From assembly GCA_041441465.1 (NCBI GenBank), contig JASDSY010000010.1, positions 248,001 to 312,000 on the forward strand: a stretch of DNA of 64,000 nt. The letters are read 5' to 3'. Below the pieces are notes generated by a model that was given only the letters and a program-made list of their open reading frames with translations, was not told where the DNA came from and did not search any database. Position 1 is the stretch's first letter. Every line of letters begins with the position of its first letter. Both the position numbers and the translations under genes were made by a program. Origin of the DNA: JASDSY01 sp041441465 (lineage in GTDB: Bacteria; Muiribacteriota; UBA9980). This document shows, piece by piece, positions 26,401 to 33,670 of the stretch.

Positions 26401-26474
26401 AGCGGAAGACGGGTCTCGAACCCGCGACCTCCAACTTGGAAGGATGGCGCTCTAGCCAACTGAGCTACTTCCGC
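26401..26474 (-). tRNA. tRNA-Gly(TCC)
   Basis: 74 bases, acceptor GCGGAAG/CTTCCGC, anticodon loop CTTCCAA giving TCC. The anticodon stem CCATC/GTTGG has a T-T mismatch in its second pair from the loop. The acceptor stem is identical to that of tRNA-Gly(GCC). Confidence 0.92.
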
Positions 26475-26518
26475 ACCTTAGTAATAATAAATTACTATAT
26501 GATCTATGAAAATATATA

Positions 26519-26592
26519 TCGGGGCGAAAGGACTCGAACCTTCGACATCTTGCTCCCAAGGCAAGCGCGCTAGCCAACTGCGCTACGCCCCG
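26519..26592 (-). tRNA. tRNA-Pro(TGG)
   Basis: 74 bases, acceptor CGGGGCG/CGCCCCG with the C1-G72 pair usual for bacterial tRNA-Pro, anticodon stem CTTGC/GCAAG, loop CTTGGGA giving TGG, discriminator A. First tRNA of the cluster in the direction of transcription. Confidence 0.95.
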
Positions 26593-26743
26593 ATGATTTT
26601 TTTTGTTTTTCAAATTTTAAGTGACTTTATTATACATCAGTTTATTTCATAAAGCAATTTATATTTTGGCTTTTTTTTAGGTATATTTCGTTTTCTAATT
26701 AAAATATCGTCGTTTTTCTTCTAAATAATATTTATTAATAAAA

Positions 26744-27466
26744 TTATTGCGTTTTTACTTTATTTTCTAAAAAATCATGAAGCAGCTTAAACGCCAAGCC
26801 GCGATGGCTTATTTTATTTTTCAATTCCAGTGGCATTTCCGAAAACGCCTCGCTGTAACCCTTTGGAGCGAATACAGGGTCATAGCCGAACTGGTTGCCG
26901 CCGCGTTTTTCGTGTAAAACCGCGCCGCGCACCTCTCCTAGAAATTCAAACGCATCATTTATTCCAGGCCATCTCAAAGTTATCATACACTGAAAATAAG
27001 CAGTTCTAGCCTTATCTTCCACTTGCATGAGATTTTTTAGCAATAACTGCCTGTTAGCCTCATAATCATGGCCGGTAGATGTCGCGTAACGTCCTGCGCG
27101 TATCCCCGGCTCTCCATTTAAAGCGTCGACAAAAAAACCCGTATCATCGGCAACTACCGCGATTTTTGCTATTTTAAACCCGTAAGAAGACTTTATTTTT
27201 GAATTCGCAAGAAGCGTATCGCCATCTTCGGGCGGTTCGCCGGCTTTAGCGGCATTTTTTATATCGGGCCTCAAGTCTTCGAGCCCCAAAAAATAAAATG
27301 ACGTACCGGCAAAATAATGGTTAAATTCGCTTATCTTATCCTTGTTGCCGGTATATAAAAATATAGGCACGGCCGGGCGCGGCTTTATCGCGCCGGATAC
27401 AAAGAGTTCTTTATTTCTGTCAACTATTTTAAAATAATCAGTCAAATTAAGAATATCAGTTTTCAT
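26744..27466 (-). CDS. rdgB: XTP/dITP pyrophosphatase (RdgB/HAM1 family)
   Basis: This 240-residue protein has the family motifs TGNKDKISEF near residue 38, VVADDTGFFVDALNGEPGIRAGRYA near 106, GGNQFGYDPVFAPKGY near 190 and KNKISHRG near 219. The enzyme hydrolyses non-canonical purine nucleoside triphosphates such as dITP and XTP to monophosphates, keeping them out of DNA and RNA. An N-terminal extension of about 30 residues precedes the usual start. It follows the FliO-like gene by 30 bases and probably shares its transcript. Confidence 0.92.
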   Translation of the reverse strand: MKTDILNLTDYFKIVDRNKELFVSGAIKPRPAVPIFLYTGNKDKISEFNHYFAGTSFYFLGLEDLRPDIKNAAKAGEPPEDGDTLLANSKIKSSYGFKIAKIAVVADDTGFFVDALNGEPGIRAGRYATSTGHDYEANRQLLLKNLMQVEDKARTAYFQCMITLRWPGINDAFEFLGEVRGAVLHEKRGGNQFGYDPVFAPKGYSEAFSEMPLELKNKISHRGLAFKLLHDFLENKVKTQ

Positions 27467-27495
27467 ATTTTTAAACCTTTCTTTTTTATTATATG

Positions 27496-28014
27496 TTAAA
27501 TTTGAGTATTCGCGCCCGGCATAAATTTTTGCAGATAATCGGAAAAAAGCTTGCCCTTAATATTCTTGTCGCTTTTAAGGCGTATCTTAGAAATCAATTC
27601 TTTATCCTTGATTTCATCTATTTTATTTAAACCGTCACGCCCCGAACTAAGTATATATATGTGCTCAAAAATCTCTACTACATATATATTTTTTTCATAC
27701 CCTAAAGACGCAAAATCGATGACTTTTATATTTTCGCTATATGCGTTAAAGCTGTTCTGCTTCATATATTTTTTTACAAATATAAGTATCACGATGCAAA
27801 TAACAGTCGAAATTATAAATTTTAAAAGCGTACCGGCAAAATCAAAGTTAAAATTTGAAACCGGTTCCTTGTAATCAATTAGATTTTCAGATGTTTCGGC
27901 GGCAAGAGCCGGGCAATGCCAGGCCAGAAATAATAACGAAATCATCAAAACTGAAAATGCGAAACTATTTTTAAATGAAAACTTTAATTTTTTTTTAAAA
28001 TATTCCCGAGTCAT
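27496..28014 (-). CDS. FliO-like flagellar biosynthesis membrane protein
   Basis: A signal-like N-terminal hydrophobic segment is followed by a second transmembrane segment (LLKFIISTVICIVILIFVKKYM, about residues 65-85) and a cytoplasmic domain IKVIDFASLGYEKNIYVVEIFEHIYILSSG, which matches the beta-strand layout of FliO. FliO helps assemble the FliP ring of the flagellar export gate. Sequence conservation in FliO is low, so the call leans on topology and on its place next to the fliL-fliM-fliY unit. A promoter and terminator lie between it and fliY. Confidence 0.65.
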   Translation of the reverse strand: MTREYFKKKLKFSFKNSFAFSVLMISLLFLAWHCPALAAETSENLIDYKEPVSNFNFDFAGTLLKFIISTVICIVILIFVKKYMKQNSFNAYSENIKVIDFASLGYEKNIYVVEIFEHIYILSSGRDGLNKIDEIKDKELISKIRLKSDKNIKGKLFSDYLQKFMPGANTQI

Positions 28015-28190
28015 TATAAATTCAGCTGTCCTTCCTTATTTTATGTCTGTTATCACATATTTCCCGACTACGGCAATCGACGACAAATTTCCATTATTTT
28101 AATATTAGAAATTTCGACGTTTATTACTTTTATAAAAAGTCTTTTTCGACGTTTAAATTAAAAATCAGAAACAGTGTAAACACGGTATTT

Positions 28191-28219
28191 ATTTTACCAT
28201 ATATTTCGTATTCTTTCAA
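28191..28219 (-). promoter_or_regulatory. promoter of the FliO-like/rdgB unit
   Basis: On the minus strand TTGAAA (28214-28219), a 17-base spacer ending TGG, then TAAAAT (28191-28196), an extended -10. Confidence 0.6.
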
Positions 28220-28316
28220 TTTAAAAAATTAAAAACAAATTGCTAATTTAATAAATTGAAAGCGCGATATTTTTGAAAAATATTTCAAACTCTTGAAAGA
28301 TCTCGATAAAAAAAAT

Positions 28317-28360
28317 AAAGTAAAAAAACGGCCGTTCATTTTTATGAAACAGCCGTTTTT
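28317..28360 (-). terminator. terminator after fliY
   Basis: AAAAACGGC pairs with GCCGTTTTT across 28324-28360, with a smaller inner stem; on the minus strand seven T bases follow. It separates fliL-fliM-fliY from the FliO-like gene. Confidence 0.75.
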
Positions 28361-28394
28361 ATATAATTTATCCTGTAAGATTGCTTGCCGGGTT

Positions 28395-30018
28395 TTATTT
28401 CAAACTCTGTAAACGTTCCTGAGGGCTTATAATGTTTGTTATACGGATACCGAAGTTTTCATCGATAACCACAACTTCACCTTTGGCTACGAGTTTATTA
28501 TTAATTAAAACGTCAATCGACTCGCCGGCTATCTTATCAAGCTCTATAATCGACCCTGAAGTTAATTCCAATATTTCGCGAATCAGCATCTTGGTGCGGC
28601 CAAGTTCAACTGTCAATGTAAGCGGAACGTCCATCAAAAGTTCGATATTAGATGAAGCACCAGTCGCGCTGCCCATATTTAAAGGCGTAAATTTGGCTGG
28701 CTGAACATTCTGCTGCTGCTGCGGAGGCTGCTGCATATACTGCGGTGGATATTGAAAACCGCCCANNNNNNNNNNNNNNNNNNNNNNNNNNNNNNNNNNN
28801 NNNNNNNNNNNNNNNNNNNNNNNNNNNNNNNNNNNNNNNNNNNNNNNNNNNNNNNNNNNNNNNNNTCTGCTGCATGCCGGGCTGGCCCATCATCGGCTGC
28901 TGCTGCATATACTGCGGTGGATATCCGCCCATCTGCTGCATGCCGGGCTGGCCCATCATCGGCTGCTGCTGCATATACTGCGGTGGGTATCCGCCCATTT
29001 GCTGCATACCGGGCTGGCCCATCATCTGGTCCTGGCCATATTGCGGCGGATATCCGCCCATTTGCTGCATGCCGGGCTGGCCCATCATCGGCTGCTGCAT
29101 ATTTTGCTGAGGCTGTTGCTGCTGCGAAGGAGCCTGCTGCGCCATGACAGGCTGCGGTTTTGGCACCGCCTGCTGCTGCGGCGGTGGCGGAGCCTGCTGC
29201 ACGGCCGGCTGAGGTTGAGCTGCCGTTGCCTGGTTAAGCAACGCGTCTATTTCATCCTGATTGGTTATAAGCAGCGACTGCGAAGCGCTCGGCGAAACAA
29301 CAACATCGCCCTGCTGCGGCGCCGAATTTAACGCGACCATTCCCATTAAAGAAATTATGTCGCGCGCAAGCGCCATAGGAAAGCATAAAAATAGTTCAGT
29401 CGCTACCTGGTTCTGCTCGCCGTTAAAAAGACATTCGATAACGACTTTTGAGCATACAATATCGGCGCCGATGCCCGGATCGTACCCGGCCTTGAATTCA
29501 ACGACATTCGAAAATGCCGAATTAGCTAAAAATGGCACTCCGCCGGCCATTTGGGTTAGTTTATCCTTTAAATAAGTATCGCAATACCTTTTAAAGCATT
29601 CTTCCAGCGCTTTGTTATATTGCGGAATATTCTCAGGCGCCGGAGCTGAAGCGTCACCGCCTAAAAGCAAATCACCCAGCGCCGCGGCATTTTTTTCATT
29701 TATGAACAGCAAACTGCGCCCTTTTACTGCTTCCTCAAAATCAAGGAATAAAAGGTGCATTTTTTGCCCTGAATAATAATTAGCGACAGCGGTATTTTTT
29801 ATTTCAGCCACGTCTATTACTTTAGCTTTGGTTGTAGCGGAAATTATGCCTGTAAGCGCTTCCTGGCCGCCGATAAATATTTCTTCTATAAATTTTTTGA
29901 ATTGCGCAATTTCATCTGGATTCAAAATCGCCGGTGAAGCTGCCGCATTATTTACAGGTTGCGTTACGACACCCAACAGGGCGTCAATTTCTTCTTGAGT
30001 TAATAGTGCATCAGACAT
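28395..30018 (-). CDS. fliY: flagellar motor switch protein FliY/FliN, interrupted by an assembly gap
   Basis: The N-terminal half has EEIDALL at residues 9-15 and a CheC/FliY-like domain (about 35-230). A Gln/Pro/Met/Gly-rich linker contains a second QDEIDALL (residues 254-261) and 22-residue tandem repeats, then 100 N. After the gap, 28395-28765 encodes the FliN (SpoA) domain: DVPLTLTVELGRTKMLIREIL, GSIIELDKIAGESIDVLINNKLVAKGEVVVIDENFGIRI. The part just after the gap still reads PPQYMQQ in the SpoA frame, so this is one gene and the apparent frame change is an effect of the arbitrary gap length. FliY forms the C-ring with FliM and FliG. GGAGGTG lies ten bases before the ATG. It overlaps fliM by eight bases. 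Confidence 0.88.
28766..28865. other. assembly gap of 100 N inside the fliY repeat
   Basis: A placeholder gap of exactly 100 N falls inside the tandem repeat of fliY. Near-identical 66-base units on its right side explain why the assembler broke. The true number of repeats is unknown. Confidence 0.92.
28866..29100 (-). repeat. 66-base tandem repeat in the fliY linker
   Basis: About three and a half units lie right of the gap, each encoding a variant of MGQPGMQQMGGYPPQYMQQ plus a few residues. Two units are almost identical at DNA level and one has drifted (PPQYGQDQ). A related single unit is in fliM at about 31050-31110. Confidence 0.85.
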
Positions 30019-31423
30019 CTAAGTCTAACACCTCCTCGTTTTCTCGTATGACTTGTGCTATGGCTACAGATAATTTGTTGTCGACAAGACCTGGATGCCC
30101 TTTAAATTTCATGCGGCCCCCGGCGTGAACATCCAATAAATCCGTGGTTGTCCTGTCTAACATTATTACGTCGTCTACATTGAGTTGTAAAAAGTCTCTT
30201 ACCGTAATTAATGACCGTCCTAATTCTACGACTAATGGTATTTTTGCTCGCTTTAACGAGTCTTCAATTTTTTTGGTGTTACCGTCATTTTGAATTTTGT
30301 TTATACCTGAATACAAATACTGCACATTTAATTTTTCGAGTATCGGCTCAAGCACAATATGCGGAAAACATAAATTTGATGTCCCTTCAGTTTCGTTTAT
30401 ACGAACTTCAAAAGTTACAAGCAAAACCATCGCATTCGGCAGCGCAATCTGGGTAAACTGCGGGTTCGATTCCATTAATTCGATCTTTGGCTCGATACTT
30501 ACAAATTGCTGCCAGGCTTCAGTCAAATCATTTAATAGCCTTGCTATAATTTTTTTCATTACAGTTTCTTCAATAGGGGTCAAAGACCTTGATTTTGAGA
30601 GCGACTTCCCAAGACCGCCGAATAACCGGTCAATCATCGCAAGCGAAAGGCTCGGATTAATCTCGAATACCGCATTGCCCTTCAAATCGCCGCCGACGTC
30701 AAAAACCGATATTACCGAAGGATTCGGCACAGATCTTATATATTCCTCATATGTTATCTGATCAACCGATATAACCTGAACTGAAACCATCGAACGCAGC
30801 ATAGCCGACAAACTCGTAGTTACAGTTCTTGAAAAATTTTCATGTATCTTGGTTATTGTTCTTAATTGTTCTTTAACGAATTTATCGGGCCGCCTGAAGT
30901 CATAAGGTTTAATTTTTTTATTGCCTTTTTCAGCTTTCAATGCCGCAAGCATCGAGGCGCCGACGGTCTGACCCGAGCCAGGAGTTTCGGTTTTTTTGGC
31001 CGGCTGAAGCTGGTTGAATACAGGCGCACTTATCGTATGTTCCTGCTGCATATACTGCGGAGGATAACCGCCCATTTGCTGCATTCCCGGCTGACCCATC
31101 ATCTGTTGCGGGTATTGCTGACCCATCATCGGCTGCTGCATATATTGCTGAGGATACATAGCTTGCTGCATTTGCGGCTGGACTGCCATCTGTTGGGGAT
31201 ACTGCTGACCGGCCATTTGCGGCGGATATTGCTGACCGGCGCCAGGCTGCTGCTGCATTGCCGGCTGATTCTCCTGGATATTAGGCGGCGGCGTCATCGG
31301 AGCAGCCTGTTCCGGAGACGGCGATGGCTCAACCTGGCTGACCGGGCCAACTCCCGCGTCGGCGCCGCCGGTCAATTGTTTCAGCAGCTCATCTATTTCA
31401 TTTTGCGACATTATGTCTGCCAT
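30011..31423 (-). CDS. fliM: flagellar motor switch protein FliM
   Basis: The N-terminus MSQNEIDELLKQL is the CheY-P binding peptide. A linker of about 120 residues rich in Gln, Met, Pro and Gly follows and contains the same repeat as FliY. The middle domain begins at IKPYDFRRPDKFVKEQLRTITKIHENFSR and includes the conserved GG loop DVGGDLKGNAVFEI and MIDRLFGGLGK. The C-terminal SpoA domain ends KFKGHPGLVDNKLSVAIAQVI. FliM links CheY-P signalling to FliG. The linker makes it much longer than usual (470 against roughly 330 residues). It is in an operon with fliL upstream and fliY overlapping downstream. Confidence 0.95.
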   Translation of the reverse strand: MADIMSQNEIDELLKQLTGGADAGVGPVSQVEPSPSPEQAAPMTPPPNIQENQPAMQQQPGAGQQYPPQMAGQQYPQQMAVQPQMQQAMYPQQYMQQPMMGQQYPQQMMGQPGMQQMGGYPPQYMQQEHTISAPVFNQLQPAKKTETPGSGQTVGASMLAALKAEKGNKKIKPYDFRRPDKFVKEQLRTITKIHENFSRTVTTSLSAMLRSMVSVQVISVDQITYEEYIRSVPNPSVISVFDVGGDLKGNAVFEINPSLSLAMIDRLFGGLGKSLSKSRSLTPIEETVMKKIIARLLNDLTEAWQQFVSIEPKIELMESNPQFTQIALPNAMVLLVTFEVRINETEGTSNLCFPHIVLEPILEKLNVQYLYSGINKIQNDGNTKKIEDSLKRAKIPLVVELGRSLITVRDFLQLNVDDVIMLDRTTTDLLDVHAGGRMKFKGHPGLVDNKLSVAIAQVIRENEEVLDLDV

Positions 31424-31485
31424 TTAGCACTGCATCCTTTTTTACTCAATTAATTAAAAGTGCATTTTTGACGCACTCATTAATT

Positions 31486-32004
31486 TTATTCTATGGCCAT
31501 CGCTGAAAAATCAGGAATATAAACATTCACAACAACGTATTTTTTCTTATGCGTTCCGCCCAGTAATGATGAAGAGCCTTCATCTTTTATATTATCGCCT
31601 ATCATCAAATTCAGTTCTTTTTTTATAGCTTCATGCAATTTGGCATTTTGATATGCTTCTTTCAATTCCTGAATAGAAAACATCATTATATTTCTTGCAA
31701 TCTTATCCCTTACCGCAGCTTTTTTCGAATTAAAAAATTCCTTGACTTTAGTATCGCTTACATCGGCCTGCAGCTTGAATTTAATTATACCTTTTTCTTT
31801 GAGCGGATATACGGTAAATTCATCAAACTCCACGCTGTCCTTCACTGTAACTTCCGCTTCGATCACAACTTCTTTTTTATCCATAACCATTCTATATGTA
31901 AATATGGAAACAACCGCCGAAAGAATCAGCATTATCAAAAACGCAATCGCGATCAATAAATATTTTATAAGAGCGTTAGAAGACTTCTTTTCCTCATCAG
32001 CCAT
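31486..32004 (-). CDS. fliL: flagellar basal body-associated protein FliL
   Basis: This 172-residue protein has a cytoplasmic N-terminus, one transmembrane segment (LIKYLLIAIAFLIMLILSAVVSIFTY) and a periplasmic domain with the FliL pattern: strand FKLQADVSDTKVKEFF, then the helix pair VRDKIARNIMMFSIQELKEAYQN and the final strand YVVVNVYIPDF. FliL associates with the stator and basal body and affects motor torque. It is the first gene of the fliL-fliM-fliY unit. GGGAAGG precedes the ATG. Confidence 0.85.
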   Translation of the reverse strand: MADEEKKSSNALIKYLLIAIAFLIMLILSAVVSIFTYRMVMDKKEVVIEAEVTVKDSVEFDEFTVYPLKEKGIIKFKLQADVSDTKVKEFFNSKKAAVRDKIARNIMMFSIQELKEAYQNAKLHEAIKKELNLMIGDNIKDEGSSSLLGGTHKKKYVVVNVYIPDFSAMAIE

Positions 32005-32098
32005 TACATAACCTTCCCTTTTTATAATAAAATAGTCTAATTTGCCTTTATTATCGACAAAATCATAAGGTTATTAAGACCGTAAAAAAAGTTTTTTC

Positions 32099-32137
32099 TA
32101 ATAAAACGACGGCAATTTTTTATAAATAACCGCCGTC
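32099..32137 (-). terminator. probable terminator after the dehydrogenase gene
   Basis: GACGGC (32108-32113) pairs with GCCGTC (32132-32137), extended by two wobble and two A-T pairs inside; on the minus strand GTTTTATT follows. It separates the dehydrogenase gene from fliL. Confidence 0.55.
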
Positions 32138-32252
32138 TTGAATTTATCGACAAATTTTTTAATAATATATTACCCAAAAGATTTCCTGCTAAGCAAATTT
32201 AAATAACAATTTTAACTAAGCTATGTAATTAAAATACCGCCCATAGCGAGTG

Positions 32253-33131
32253 TTATTTTTTTAAAGACTTTAACAACTTATAAACCGCCGAAATATCCTC
32301 TCTTCCCAATCCAAGGCTTTTCGCCATTGCAAATATTTCCTTGGCGTTATTTGCAGCCGGAATCGAGATATTATTTTCATAAGCAGTTAATGTAGCCAGG
32401 TACATATCTTTTTGCATCCACTCAAGCGGAAAATCCGGCGAAAAATCATTAACCGCAATTTTTTTAGCTTTGACGGCGGTAATCGGGGCCGCGACAGGCA
32501 GCATCGGCAATTCATTCAACAGAAGCTCTTTCGGCAATCCGAGAGTTTCTCCCAGAAAAAGCGCTTCCGAAAAAGCTATCATCGCGTGAGCGAGCATTGA
32601 ATTTATAACGAGCTTAAGAGCCGATCCCTTTCCGTTCGAACCGGCTTTAATAACTTTTTTGCCCATAAATAAAAGCACGTTTTCAATCTGTCTGATATCC
32701 GCTTCGGCGCCGCCGGCTAAAAATACAAGCTCGCCCTTTTCCGCTGGCATTTTAGATCCGGCAACCGGAGCATCGACAAACCTTATCCCGGCCGTATCGC
32801 ACATTTCAGCCATTTTTAAAGTAAACGACGGATTTACAGTACTGCAATCACACCATACAGCCCCTTTTTTCATTGCACCGACAAAACCGTCCGCGCCTGC
32901 CGCAATACTTTCAACCGCTTCCGGCGTGGAAACCATCGTTATTACCAGATCGGCGCCGGCAGCCGCATCTTTCAGCGAATCCGCTTTTTTTGCGCCTTTC
33001 GAAATAAGTCCACTAGCTTTTTCCGCCGTCCTGTTATATACGGTCAGATCACACCCGTTTTTTAATAAATTTAACGCCATTTTTTCGCCCATTATTCCAA
33101 GGCCTATAAAAGATATCTTAATAATATTCAC
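32253..33131 (-). CDS. 3-hydroxyisobutyrate dehydrogenase-family NAD(P)-dependent oxidoreductase
   Basis: This 292-residue protein has the Rossmann motif GLGIMGEKMALNLLKNG (residues 10-26), the substrate-binding PVAGSKMPAEKGELVFLAGG (about 122-141) and the catalytic-lysine helix GKGSALKLVINSMLAH (about 167-182). The family reduces or oxidises small beta-hydroxyacids (3-hydroxyisobutyrate, tartronate semialdehyde, glyoxylate or succinic semialdehyde). The substrate cannot be told from sequence. It lies between flbD and fliL, where related flagellar operons usually carry motA and motB. The start is GTG with AAGGAAAG directly upstream. Confidence 0.85.
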   Translation of the reverse strand: MNIIKISFIGLGIMGEKMALNLLKNGCDLTVYNRTAEKASGLISKGAKKADSLKDAAAGADLVITMVSTPEAVESIAAGADGFVGAMKKGAVWCDCSTVNPSFTLKMAEMCDTAGIRFVDAPVAGSKMPAEKGELVFLAGGAEADIRQIENVLLFMGKKVIKAGSNGKGSALKLVINSMLAHAMIAFSEALFLGETLGLPKELLLNELPMLPVAAPITAVKAKKIAVNDFSPDFPLEWMQKDMYLATLTAYENNISIPAANNAKEIFAMAKSLGLGREDISAVYKLLKSLKK

Positions 33132-33263
33132 CTTTCCTTATATAGCTTTTAACTGTCATAAAAAAATCTTCAAAGTCAAGCAAGCTTTTAAATTACTATT
33201 TTAAGATAATGTATTTATGTTTTTATGTTTTCGGTATATTAAAGTTTTATGTTTTTATACGAA

Positions 33264-33476
33264 TTAATTCGAGGATTTCAATTTCTTTTTATATGAAAAA
33301 AGGATATCGGAACGGTAATTGACAATTTTCGAATAGATCTCATCTAATGAATCTGCCACGACATACTTGGTGCCGTCCGTTAAGACAATGACGGTATCAG
33401 GCATAGCTTCCGCCTGGACAATTAAATCAGGATTCAGCATAAACTCGGTTTTATTAAGCCTTCTTAATTTTATCAT
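33264..33476 (-). CDS. flbD: FlbD-family flagellar protein
   Basis: A protein of about 70 residues with the FlbD pattern: MIKLRRLNKTEFMLNPDLIVQAEAMPDTVIVLTDGTKYVVADSLDEIYSKI. Small FlbD/SwrD-like proteins sit in flagellar operons and SwrD raises motor power in Bacillus; the mechanism is unknown. The ATG at 33474-33476 is chosen over the GTG two codons earlier because the family starts MIKLTRLNG. It lies downstream of flgE behind a strong terminator. Confidence 0.88.
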   Translation of the reverse strand: MIKLRRLNKTEFMLNPDLIVQAEAMPDTVIVLTDGTKYVVADSLDEIYSKIVNYRSDILFSYKKKLKSSN

Positions 33477-33586
33477 TTTCACTCACATTTTATCATTTTA
33501 CTTGTATTCACTATAATTTTACCAAATTTAAATTTTAAAGTCAATTTATATCAGACCGCCAAAAACTAAAATAAAGCCTTCTGAAC

Positions 33587-33641
33587 AACAAAAAAAACAG
33601 CAGATTTTGACCTAAACCAAATTTCTGCTGTTTTTTTTGTT
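33587..33641. terminator. terminator after flgE
   Basis: A perfect 18-bp stem, 33587-33604 with 33624-33641, has GC-rich CAGCAG/CTGCTG near the loop and eight A or T bases at its base, so it works on either strand. It lies 30 bases after flgE. Confidence 0.92.
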
Positions 33642-33670
33642 ATTTATAGGTTATTAGCTCAAGCTTATTA

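Larger units (their letters stand above)
28015..28394 (-). other. gene-free stretch between fliY and the FliO-like gene
   Basis: It holds the fliY terminator (28324-28360), a promoter (28191-28219) and a leader of about 170 bases. In the leader TTTCGACGTTTA occurs twice (28112-28123 and 28144-28155), 32 bases apart; it could be a regulator site. No further gene is visible. Confidence 0.6.

Noticed and set aside
26355..26573. 72-residue frame across the tRNA-Arg, tRNA-Gly and tRNA-Pro genes on the opposite strand
   Set aside because: It is the well-known false protein read from antisense tRNA sequence (GLEPATSNLEGW type) and has no ribosome site.
28648..28765. apparent C-terminal end of FliY in the frame to the left of the gap
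   Set aside because: This frame only continues because the N run is 100 long; the SpoA domain is read in another frame whose repeats match.
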